Source of the DNA: DATESZ01 sp035283845
Lineage (GTDB): Bacteria; Desulfobacterota; Syntrophia; Syntrophales; JACQWR01
Length of the DNA stretch: 6,199 nt
Assembly: GCA_035283845.1 (NCBI GenBank)
Contig: DATESZ010000208.1
Coordinates: 1 to 6,199 of the forward strand
Reading direction: 5' to 3'
Both the position numbers and the translations under genes were made by a program. The notes beneath the pieces were generated by a model. It worked only from the letters and a program-made list of their open reading frames with translations. It had not been told where the DNA came from and searched no databases. Shown one piece after another: positions 1-5,779 of the stretch. Each line of letters begins with the position of its first letter. Within the stretch, counting starts at the first letter, position 1.

Positions 1-1
1 G

Positions 2-94
2 GAGCCACATGAGGACCTCATCATTAATGAGGCGCCCTTGACAGATAAATGGATTGGTCGACATGGATCCGCTATACCACAGACAGAAACGTGA
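2..94 (+). CDS. Possible 3' end of an upstream gene (partial, doubtful)
   Basis: A reading frame open from the left edge runs 30 codons to a TGA at 92-94, ending ...SAIPQTET. Its composition (EPHEDLIINEAPLTDKWIG) looks protein-like, but a stretch this short stays open by chance fairly often. If real, it would overlap the start of the following lipoprotein gene by about 30 bases in another frame, which would fit a compact operon. The product cannot be recognised. The same bases contain nested CCTCAT/ATGAGG inverted repeats, so the region could equally be regulatory. Confidence 0.2.
   Translation, partial: EPHEDLIINEAPLTDKWIGRHGSAIPQTET
9..32. repeat. Three alternating copies of ATGAGG/CCTCAT
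   Basis: ATGAGG (9-14), CCTCAT (16-21) and ATGAGG (27-32) lie within 24 bases. The first two form a 6-bp inverted repeat around one base. The second and third form a 6-bp stem with the 5-base loop CATTA. There is no following T tract, so this is not a convincing terminator. It could be an operator upstream of the envelope operon, or chance sequence within the end of an upstream gene. Confidence 0.35.
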
Positions 95-1214
95 GTCCAG
101 TCAAAAAAGAAGATTACGAGACCTGAGTAGTTACGAAAAAACATTTATTCTATCCATGCTTATATTGGTAATTGGTTGTACTGCTCCGCAGATGCCTCCA
201 GAAGTTAGGCTGGGCGAAGAACAGGAGCATAGCCTTTGGAGGTCGGGGGCTGAAGAGTATGCGCCGGTAGAATACAGCCGTTACAGGGTATCGTTTCGGA
301 AGGCAAAAGAAGATCTGATAAAAGAAAAAACCAGATTTGTATGGTTTCAGGATTACCGGCTTGTTCAGTCTGAGTTCAGAGATGTTTTGAAAGCCGGTTA
401 TGTTTTACAGGAAAAGATTTCAGAACAAAAGAACATAAAAAAAAAGAGCACCTTCAATCAAATATCTTCGCTTAAAAACAGAATAGAAACGCTTAAGGGA
501 CTAACTGAAATTATCAATGAAGGAAGGCTTGCCAGGAAAGACCTCATCAAGGCTGAACTACTCCTGTCAGAGGCAACCAGCCGTTATGACAACAATGATT
601 ATGTAGATGCTGAAGACAAAATAAAAAATTTATCCGGATTCATAAAGGCTGCTGAAGATGCAATGCTCCCCATTCTCAACCGCTATAAGGACAGAAGTCA
701 GATAAGAAAATGGCAGCAGATGGCGGATGAGACCATAGCTGCATCAAAAAACAGAGGCATTCCTGTAATTATTGTAAATAAGAGCAAGCGCAGCCTTGTG
801 CTCTATAAAAACGGCGTCCCCTTCAAGACGTATAACGCCGGCCTCGGACGCAACGGTTCTCTCGATAAGCTCCGTGCCGGGGACAACTCAACCCCCGAAG
901 GAAGATATCGGATAATAAAGAAAATATCTAAAAGCCGCTACCGTAAGGCATTATTGATAAATTACCCGAATGAGGAAGACCGGAGGAATTTCATTCGTGC
1001 CAAGAAAAATGGTCTTATTCCGGCGGGCGCCCGGATAGGCGGACTTATAGAAATACACGGCGGCGGCAAGGACAGCATGACATACGGCTGTATCGCCATG
1101 GACAACAATGCGATCGATTATATCTTCAGTCTTGTCCCTGTCGGGACACCGGTGACCATTGTCGGGGCCGTTGATTACGAAAACGGCTTTTCGTCGGCTA
1201 TAGAAGGGCTCTGA
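63..1214 (+). CDS. Putative lipoprotein with C-terminal YkuD (L,D-transpeptidase, YafK/DpaA-like) domain
   Basis: Predicted to cut or form peptidoglycan peptide links, or links to the wall, from a membrane-anchored position. From the ATG at 63, the N-terminus is basic (about 30 residues), followed by a hydrophobic run ending in a lipobox, V-I-G-C, with Cys39. Residues about 60-200 are helical and contain two stretches resembling DUF4398-type repeats (AEEYAPVEY...WFQDY and KAELLLSEA...DYVDAEDKI). Residues about 233-368 form the YkuD domain: an early IIVNKSKRSLVLYKNG strand, then GDNSTPEG, then the active-site pair His332 (EIHGGG) and Cys343 (TYGCIAM). Histidine in the usual S/T-H-G-C motif is replaced by tyrosine, as tolerated in YafK/DpaA-like members where this position varies. 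The start is uncertain: an in-frame TTG lies at 54, neither start has a clear Shine-Dalgarno, and the n-region is long for a lipoprotein. The ATG at 156 would leave a signal too short to work. First gene of a three-gene operon. DpaA removes Lpp from peptidoglycan, but transpeptidase and hydrolase activity cannot be told apart here. Confidence 0.85.
   Translation: MDPLYHRQKRESSQKRRLRDLSSYEKTFILSMLILVIGCTAPQMPPEVRLGEEQEHSLWRSGAEEYAPVEYSRYRVSFRKAKEDLIKEKTRFVWFQDYRLVQSEFRDVLKAGYVLQEKISEQKNIKKKSTFNQISSLKNRIETLKGLTEIINEGRLARKDLIKAELLLSEATSRYDNNDYVDAEDKIKNLSGFIKAAEDAMLPILNRYKDRSQIRKWQQMADETIAASKNRGIPVIIVNKSKRSLVLYKNGVPFKTYNAGLGRNGSLDKLRAGDNSTPEGRYRIIKKISKSRYRKALLINYPNEEDRRNFIRAKKNGLIPAGARIGGLIEIHGGGKDSMTYGCIAMDNNAIDYIFSLVPVGTPVTIVGAVDYENGFSSAIEGL
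1204..1208 (+). promoter_or_regulatory. Ribosome binding site for the second L,D-transpeptidase gene
   Basis: AAGGG lies 10 bases before the ATG at 1219, inside the last codons of the preceding gene. It supports that start and close translational linkage of the two genes. Confidence 0.5.
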
Positions 1215-1218
1215 AAAG

Positions 1219-1866
1219 ATGTTTAAAAACGGGAAATTTCTTAAAATTATGATGATTTTATCCATCATATTTTTCACTTTCGAGTCTGCCGGATATTATC
1301 TCGGGACCAGGAATTTATCGTTCATTAGTAAAGGAAGCCTCAGCAGGAACAACGGCAAAGTGACTTTGAATCGGCTAATGGCAAGAAACTGGGCGCTCAG
1401 GCAAAGGTTAAAAAGCCTCACCCCCAATGAGATCTATATTGTGGTGGATACCGGCAGGAATATGCTCTATCTGAAAAAAGGGAACGGGAATATCCGCGAA
1501 GCAGTCATCTCATGCGGAAGCGGCAGCATACTGAAAGATCCGGCAGGCAAACGTCAATGGGTATTCGATACGCCGCGGGGCGAGTACCATGTGAAGACAA
1601 AATATATCGCTCCTGCATGGACAAGGCCTGACTGGGCGTTCATTGAAGAAGGCGAAGCGATACCCAAGGACCCCAGAAAAAGGATAGAGGAAGGAGTCCT
1701 CGGAGATTATGCGTTAGGTTTTGGCAACGGATATTTTATCCACGGAACGCTTTATACCAGACTGCTGGGAAGAAACGTCACGCACGGTTGCATCAGGGTC
1801 GGCGACAGGGATCTCAAGACTGTTTATACTAAAGCCTCCGTAGGCACGAGGATATATATCTTTTGA
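1219..1866 (+). CDS. Membrane-anchored L,D-transpeptidase (YkuD family, canonical active site)
   Basis: Predicted periplasmic enzyme that makes 3-3 peptidoglycan cross-links or attaches proteins to the wall through a cysteine acyl-enzyme. Residues about 8-29 are a hydrophobic signal anchor after a Lys-rich start. A short linker is followed by the YkuD domain (about 70-215). It opens with EIYIVVDTGRNMLYL, continues with DTPRGEYHV and a PAWTRPDW segment typical of L,D-transpeptidases, and ends with the catalytic motif: His175 in FIHG, then THGCIRV with His189 and Cys191. All residues expected for activity are present. At 215 residues it is a minimal enzyme with no LysM or peptidoglycan-binding domain, so targeting would rely on the anchor or on its neighbours. 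The start codon lies four bases after the previous stop. The stop overlaps the next start as TGATG, so the three genes are probably one transcript with coupled translation. The family call is firm; the acceptor substrate is not known. Confidence 0.93.
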   Translation: MFKNGKFLKIMMILSIIFFTFESAGYYLGTRNLSFISKGSLSRNNGKVTLNRLMARNWALRQRLKSLTPNEIYIVVDTGRNMLYLKKGNGNIREAVISCGSGSILKDPAGKRQWVFDTPRGEYHVKTKYIAPAWTRPDWAFIEEGEAIPKDPRKRIEEGVLGDYALGFGNGYFIHGTLYTRLLGRNVTHGCIRVGDRDLKTVYTKASVGTRIYIF

Positions 1867-2489
1867 TGATGCGGCTGAGGTTCATATTTCTCTTTATCGC
1901 CTTGATTGCCGGCCCGGCTTCTGCCGGTGACGACAAGGAAAGATATATCAGAGAAAACCGGCTTCTCGAAGAGGAACTTACCCTGGCCCGCAAACCCGAT
2001 ATCTACTTCGTTTTCAATATGAAGGAAAAAATGGCCTATATCAAGGCCATGGGGATTCACCTGAGGGAACTGCAAATTAATGACTTCCACTTCTGGGGCA
2101 GCCCTGTTTCGGGCAACATATATCGCCTGAGAAAGAAAAGTACATTCTTTAAACCCGGCAGGGAAATGATTAAGCCCGGAGAAAGCAGGGAAAAGGACAA
2201 TTTCGAGATAGAAGCGCTGGAACTGACAGACATGCCATCAAGATATACTCTTGTTCTTGACGGCGGCGTAAAGATATTTATAAGACCTTCAAAGGAAGGG
2301 ATTGTCTCAGAAATAGGCAACCTTTTCTATACCTCAATAAGATTTTTAATTCGCCCGATCGCCATGCTCTGGCATGCCTTGAGAGGAACGCCGTATATAG
2401 CCATAGATATTGTCCTGGATAAAAATGACGCCAGGGCCGTTTACTGGTCGCTCTCCGAAGGTTCGGGCACTATCATATATCCCCCGTGA
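1866..2489 (+). CDS. Exported protein of unknown function, possibly a non-catalytic YkuD-like partner
   Basis: I do not recognise a named family. The 207-residue product starts with a clear Sec signal peptide (hydrophobic residues 4-16, cleavage after PASA at residue 20), so it is probably periplasmic. A short charged helix (about 23-42) is followed by PDIYFVFNMKEKMAYIK, which lines up by eye with the opening strands of the upstream enzyme (NEIYIVVDTGRNMLYLKK) after a similar helix. This suggests a diverged YkuD-like fold. No HG...S/T-H-G-C motif follows and the mature protein has no cysteine, so it cannot be an L,D-transpeptidase by the known chemistry. A hydrophobic patch near 156-170 (TSIRFLIRPIAMLWH) could be a core strand or contact the membrane. 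The start chosen is the ATG at 1866, which shares one base with the preceding stop; the ATG at 1869 or TTG at 1863 are alternatives. GAGGAT at 1849-1854 is a distant Shine-Dalgarno candidate, so translational coupling is likely. The gene may encode an accessory or regulator of the neighbouring enzymes; this is inference. Confidence 0.8.
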   Translation: MMRLRFIFLFIALIAGPASAGDDKERYIRENRLLEEELTLARKPDIYFVFNMKEKMAYIKAMGIHLRELQINDFHFWGSPVSGNIYRLRKKSTFFKPGREMIKPGESREKDNFEIEALELTDMPSRYTLVLDGGVKIFIRPSKEGIVSEIGNLFYTSIRFLIRPIAMLWHALRGTPYIAIDIVLDKNDARAVYWSLSEGSGTIIYPP

Positions 2490-2524
2490 TTTTCCTGTTG
2501 CGGGATCCGATGGAGCTTACTTGA

Positions 2525-2552
2525 TTGACACCTCATGAGAAATAAATATAGA
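2525..2552 (+). promoter_or_regulatory. Putative sigma-70 promoter of the two-component operon
   Basis: TTGACA (2525-2530, perfect -35) is followed after 16 bases by TATAGA (2547-2552, four of six matches to the -10). Initiation would fall near 2558-2561, almost on the kinase ATG at 2561, giving a leaderless or near-leaderless mRNA. The spacer contains a perfect 8-bp palindrome, CTCATGAG (2532-2539), which could be an operator. Confidence 0.45.
2532..2539. repeat. 8-bp palindrome CTCATGAG in the promoter spacer
   Basis: A perfect palindrome lies between the proposed -35 and -10. With the preceding C it contains CCTCAT, the 6-mer seen three times at 9-32. A protein bound here would block polymerase, but 8 bp is short and chance is possible. 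Confidence 0.3.
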
Positions 2553-2560
2553 ATGGATAT

Positions 2561-4009
2561 ATGCAATTTAACATCCATGAAATAAGAGACTATTTTCCCA
2601 GGCTCTCTCTCAATAAAAAGCTTGTTGCCCTGATGCTTGTTCAGAGCCTTAGCATCATCTCCATACTCATCTTTCTCTATTATCAGACCGAAATATCGAT
2701 CTATAGCGAGTTTGAAAAACAGATCGCCGATCTTTCCAGAGGCATACAGATGGGCGTAGAGGAAGTCACCAGCAGCGGCCTCCCGAATGAGAAACGCCTC
2801 CAGAATTATCTAAAAAAACTGAAAACAAAAGGCGTTAAAGAAATCTCGATCATCAGTAATTCCGACAAGATTATATCGAGCACTGACCCGCGAAATATAG
2901 GAAAGTGGATCACAAAGACCAAAAAGGAGCTCATCTTCAAGGCAGAACTTGGGGAACCCGTAATAGGCGAGGGCCAATTTTATAATGTAATTGTTCCTGT
3001 CGTTGCAAACAATAAACATTACGGGTATATACACCTTACGGTGAATACCGAGGACTTTTCGGCCCATATGCAGAAAAGACTCATCAGAAGAATTACGGCA
3101 ACTGCAATAATATTTGGTATAGGGCTGCTCCTCAGCATCATCATTGCGAAGAGGTACACAAAACCCATTGAGGATGTCGTGCAGGCCGCCAGGAGCGTCG
3201 CCCTTGGCAACCTCGATCAGGAGATACGCACGGAGAGGAAAGATGAGATAGGAGAACTCGCAAAGAGTTTCAACTACATGGTCGGCAAACTTAAGGAAGA
3301 GCGCGTATTGGAGGAAAGGCTGCGCAAGGCCCAGCAACTCGCGGGTATAGGACAATTTTCGATGAGCATCGCCCATGAGATAAGGAACCCCCTCAATTTT
3401 ATCAACCTTTCCATCGACCATATCCAGAAAAAATATGAACCCCATGAAGAAGGCGGGAAAGAGCAATTCGATTCACTGATTCGTAACATAAAAAATGAGA
3501 TACAGCGCGTGAGCAGATTTGCCGAAAGTTTCCTTGAGTTCAGCAGACCCCTTGAGCTTAATCTCCGGAAGATGGATATGGTGAAGCTCATAGAGGACGT
3601 TCTGGAGCTTGTCAAGGCCAAGGCAGAAAAGGATAAGATCATAATAATCAAGGAATTGGGCATACTGCCAGAGCTTTATTTTGATTCTGGATTTATAAAA
3701 ACCTGCCTGTACAACATAATCCTGAACGCATTCCAGGCGATGCCTGACGGCGGGAAGGTCACGATAAGGACGAGCAGGGCGGACGAAAAGTTAAGCATAG
3801 TTGTTGAAGATACAGGGGCGGGTATTTCAGCCGAGAAGATTTCGAAGATCTTCGACCCGTTTTTTACCACAAAACAGGACGGGCTCGGGATCGGTCTGGC
3901 GCTCACAAAAAGGGTTGTGGAAGAACATAAGGGCAGGATAGAATTTAAGAGCATTGAAGGCAAGGGTAGCGCCGTCACAATATCCCTGCCTTTGGATAAG
4001 GGGAAATGA
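2561..4009 (+). CDS. Membrane sensor histidine kinase (Cache-like sensor, HAMP, NtrB/ZraS-type core)
   Basis: Senses a signal outside the inner membrane and phosphorylates the response regulator encoded next. Order: cytoplasmic start; TM1 at about 20-41; an extracytoplasmic domain of about 130 residues (42-175) with the EISIISNSDKIISST and YNVIVPVVANNKHYGYIHL strands of a single-Cache/PDC-like fold; TM2 about 178-197; HAMP about 198-250; dimerisation helix with H-box AHEIRNPL, phospho-acceptor His272; ATPase domain with N-box (Asn385, Asn389), G1 box EDTGAGIS (Asp417), F-box FDPFFTTK (431-438) and G2 box GLGIGL (441-446). All catalytic boxes are intact. There is no cytoplasmic PAS domain between HAMP and HisKA. 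The length of 482 residues is usual for this class. The start at 2561 has no Shine-Dalgarno but lies just downstream of a plausible promoter; the upstream ATGs at 2535 and 2553 are out of frame. Its stop abuts the regulator's ATG. The ligand cannot be told; location beside peptidoglycan genes hints at envelope stress. Confidence 0.94.
   Translation: MQFNIHEIRDYFPRLSLNKKLVALMLVQSLSIISILIFLYYQTEISIYSEFEKQIADLSRGIQMGVEEVTSSGLPNEKRLQNYLKKLKTKGVKEISIISNSDKIISSTDPRNIGKWITKTKKELIFKAELGEPVIGEGQFYNVIVPVVANNKHYGYIHLTVNTEDFSAHMQKRLIRRITATAIIFGIGLLLSIIIAKRYTKPIEDVVQAARSVALGNLDQEIRTERKDEIGELAKSFNYMVGKLKEERVLEERLRKAQQLAGIGQFSMSIAHEIRNPLNFINLSIDHIQKKYEPHEEGGKEQFDSLIRNIKNEIQRVSRFAESFLEFSRPLELNLRKMDMVKLIEDVLELVKAKAEKDKIIIIKELGILPELYFDSGFIKTCLYNIILNAFQAMPDGGKVTIRTSRADEKLSIVVEDTGAGISAEKISKIFDPFFTTKQDGLGIGLALTKRVVEEHKGRIEFKSIEGKGSAVTISLPLDKGK
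3998..4003 (+). promoter_or_regulatory. Ribosome binding site of the response regulator
   Basis: AAGGGG ends 6 bases before the ATG at 4010, within the last codons of the kinase gene. This supports the chosen start and coupled synthesis of kinase and regulator. Confidence 0.7.
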
Positions 4010-5413
4010 ATGGCGGTCATTCTTGTTGTTGACGACGAACAGCTTCAGAGGGACATAGTAAAGACCATACTCGATGATGAGGGATATGAGACTTATACGG
4101 CTGCGTCAGGCGTAGAGGCATTGAAAACCGTAAAGAAATACAATCCCGACGTCATACTTACGGACCTCAAGATGGAGGGAATGGACGGCATCGAATTGCT
4201 TGACAACATTCAGAAAGACTCTCTTTCTCCTTCCCCTACCATGATAGTCGTAACCGCCCACGGGACCATATCATCCGCTGTTGAAGCGATGAAAAAAGGC
4301 GCGTTTGACTATCTGACCAAACCGCTGAACAAGGATCCCCTGTTGATGACGGTGAGGAGGGCCGTTGAGCGTACTGAGCTTCTAAAAGAAAATATTCAGC
4401 TCCAGAGGGAACTGTATGACAGGTTCAGGATCGAAGGGATAATAGGCAGGTCCGACAAGATGCAGGAGGCCGTGAATATCATGAAAAAGGTCTCCAACAG
4501 TTCCGCAACGGTCTTGATAAGGGGCGAAAGCGGCACGGGCAAGGAACTTGCTGCAAGGGCCATTCACTACAACAGTCCCAGACGGTCCAGACCATTTACT
4601 GCCCTGAACTGCGCCGCCATACCTGAAAATCTCTTCGAGAGCGAACTCTTCGGCTATGAACCTGGGGCCTTCACGGGCGCGCTGTCGCGGAAAATAGGAC
4701 TGTTCGAGGCAACAAAGAACGGCACCTTATTTCTCGACGAGATCGGCGACCTGCCTCTCATGATGCAGTCAAAGCTGTTGAGAGTCCTCCAGAATAAAGA
4801 GATAAGAAGGCTCGGGGGGAAAGACCCGATAAAGGTCGATGTCAGAATCATAACCGCAACCAACAAGGACATCGAAAAGGAGCTTGCAAAAGGTAATTTC
4901 AGGGAAGAGCTTTACTACAGGCTCAAGGTTGTTACCATGGACCTTCCCCCGCTGAGGGACAGGAAAAACGACATACCGGAACTATCTGAATTTTTCATGA
5001 ACAGATACAACCGCGAATTCGGAAAAAGGATAAAAGGAATAGATTCTGCCGCGATGAAAGCTCTTGTTGAATATAACTGGCCGGGCAACATCAGGCAGCT
5101 CGAATCGGTTATAGAAAGGGCGGTAATCATGAGCGATTCTGAAACCATATCATTAAGAGATATAAAAAGCGAACTCAGGTCTTCGGAGGCGGAGGTCTCA
5201 TTCGATTTCGATCTTCCGGACGGCGGGATAAATTTCGAGGAGCTGGAAAAAAATCTCCTGAAAAAATCGATGATGCGGGCCAATGGCGTCATGGCCAAGG
5301 CTGCAAAGCTTCTCGGCATGAGCTATAAGACGTTCTGGTACAGATGGGAAAAATTGAACAGTGATAATCCTGCGTCAAAAGGTGAACCATTTGATCAACC
5401 GGATAATAGCTAA
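4010..5413 (+). CDS. NtrC-family sigma-54-dependent response regulator
   Basis: Activates transcription by RNA polymerase carrying sigma-54 after phosphorylation by the adjacent kinase. The receiver domain (about 3-118) has the acidic pair Asp8/Asp9, phospho-acceptor Asp52 (TDLKM), Thr82 and Lys104 (TKPL). The AAA+ domain (about 143-372) has Walker A GESGTGKE (172-179), the sigma-54 contact loop GAFTGA (219-224), Walker B TLFLDE with Asp243/Glu244, sensor ATN (283-285), arginines 298 and 304 in the GNFREELYYRL segment, and WPGNIRQLE (357-365). The C-terminal Fis-type helix-turn-helix spans about 408-450 (MAKAAKLLGMSYKTF). All motifs needed for ATP hydrolysis and sigma-54 engagement are intact, and the 467-residue length is typical. 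The recognition-helix region is rich in aromatics (KTFWYRWEKL), less usual than the common TLYRKLKK form. The ATG directly follows the kinase stop TGA with no gap. Targets are unknown; no convincing -24/-12 promoter was found in this window. Confidence 0.96.
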   Translation: MAVILVVDDEQLQRDIVKTILDDEGYETYTAASGVEALKTVKKYNPDVILTDLKMEGMDGIELLDNIQKDSLSPSPTMIVVTAHGTISSAVEAMKKGAFDYLTKPLNKDPLLMTVRRAVERTELLKENIQLQRELYDRFRIEGIIGRSDKMQEAVNIMKKVSNSSATVLIRGESGTGKELAARAIHYNSPRRSRPFTALNCAAIPENLFESELFGYEPGAFTGALSRKIGLFEATKNGTLFLDEIGDLPLMMQSKLLRVLQNKEIRRLGGKDPIKVDVRIITATNKDIEKELAKGNFREELYYRLKVVTMDLPPLRDRKNDIPELSEFFMNRYNREFGKRIKGIDSAAMKALVEYNWPGNIRQLESVIERAVIMSDSETISLRDIKSELRSSEAEVSFDFDLPDGGINFEELEKNLLKKSMMRANGVMAKAAKLLGMSYKTFWYRWEKLNSDNPASKGEPFDQPDNS

Positions 5414-5454
5414 AATTTATGGACGCGGCGCAGGTCATTCAATAAGCATTTTCT

Positions 5455-5502
5455 GGAGGTCTGACTATGAGTCGTTTCGTTATACTCCCTTTCCGGTGGT
5501 AA
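5455..5502 (+). CDS. Possible 11-residue micro-ORF with strong Shine-Dalgarno
   Basis: GGAGGT (5455-5460) lies 6 bases before an ATG at 5467, which opens an 11-codon frame, MSRFVILPFRW, ending in TAA at 5500-5502. This is the best ribosome binding site in the window. The peptide is basic and hydrophobic with no known homologue that I recognise. It may be a leader peptide, a small membrane peptide or a decayed gene start; chance is also possible. Confidence 0.3.
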   Translation, partial: GGLTMSRFVILPFRW

Positions 5503-5553
5503 TCATGAAGTCTATCATACAGCAATCGATGCATTTTTGCAGATATCTCTATT

Positions 5554-5588
5554 TTCGTAGCAATAGTCAATAAATTATGCTATACGAA
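5554..5588. repeat. Imperfect inverted repeat with AT-rich centre
   Basis: TTCGTAGCA (5554-5562) is complementary to TGCTATACGAA (5578-5588) apart from a two-base bulge. The 15-base centre is AT-rich. There is no T tract after it, so it is not a typical terminator. It may be a protein-binding or recombination-type site, or a weak RNA hairpin. Confidence 0.3.
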
Positions 5589-5640
5589 GTCTCAAAAATA
5601 TATTAGCAAAAACAATGGCATACAAAAGGTATCGTAATAT

Positions 5641-5669
5641 TTGACAGCCTGAACATATGACCCTGTAAT
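5641..5669 (+). promoter_or_regulatory. Sigma-70-type promoter of the glycerol-3-phosphate dehydrogenase-like gene
   Basis: A perfect -35 TTGACA (5641-5646) is followed by an ideal 17-base spacer and TGTAAT (5664-5669, five of six matches to the -10). Transcription would start near 5676, leaving a leader of about 104 nt before the ATG at 5780. Confidence 0.65.
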
Positions 5670-5703
5670 CGCCGCCGGGAAAGGAGAGTCGCATTTTTCG
5701 CGC

Positions 5704-5717
5704 TGCAAAGTGCAAAG
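5704..5717. repeat. Tandem TGCAAAG repeat in the leader
   Basis: TGCAAAG occurs twice directly in tandem (5704-5710 and 5711-5717) within the proposed 5' leader. It is too short to assign a function. Confidence 0.35.
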
Positions 5718-5779
5718 GCATCTTAAGAAATTGAGGATTAACTTGAGGTAGCCAGGAAGCAAGGGGTGTTTATTATCAA

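Larger units (their letters stand above)
5414..5779. other. 366-base intergenic region, AT-rich, no confident gene
   Basis: No convincing long coding region is seen on either strand. A 70-codon frame at 5361-5573 overlaps the end of the regulator gene and has no recognisable features, so it is not called. The region holds a micro-ORF (5467-5502), an imperfect inverted repeat (5554-5588), a sigma-70-like promoter (5641-5669) and a G-rich leader with a tandem TGCAAAG. No hairpin followed by a T tract was found after the regulator gene, so no terminator is called. Confidence 0.6.

Noticed and set aside
39..78. TTGACA at 39-44 as the -35 of a promoter for the lipoprotein gene.
   Set aside because: No -10-like hexamer lies at 16-18 bases; the nearest (TATACC at 73-78) is 28 bases away and inside the gene.
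2477..2507. ATCCC...GGGAT as a terminator after the third gene.
   Set aside because: The stem has only five pairs with a loop of about 20 bases and no T tract.
2511..2525. TGGAGC...TTGAT before the kinase as a sigma-54 promoter.
   Set aside because: The GG-to-GC spacing is wrong and the GC of the -12 element is missing.
2810..3466. A long antisense frame of 218 codons within the kinase gene.
   Set aside because: It lies fully opposite a confident gene with all catalytic motifs and looks like a codon-bias shadow.
5361..5573. A 70-codon frame overlapping the end of the regulator gene.
   Set aside because: It starts inside a confident gene, has no clear ribosome binding site and no recognisable domain.
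5578..5590. Strong likeness of the bases around 5576-5590 (15-base match) to one side of the phage P1 loxP site.
   Set aside because: Only one arm and part of the spacer match. The bases at the place of the other arm match poorly, so this is not a functional lox site and is probably chance.
5680..5740. GCAAAG-rich leader as a cyclic di-GMP (GEMM) riboswitch.
   Set aside because: The conserved core and its helices could not be traced; only short GCAAAG strings match.
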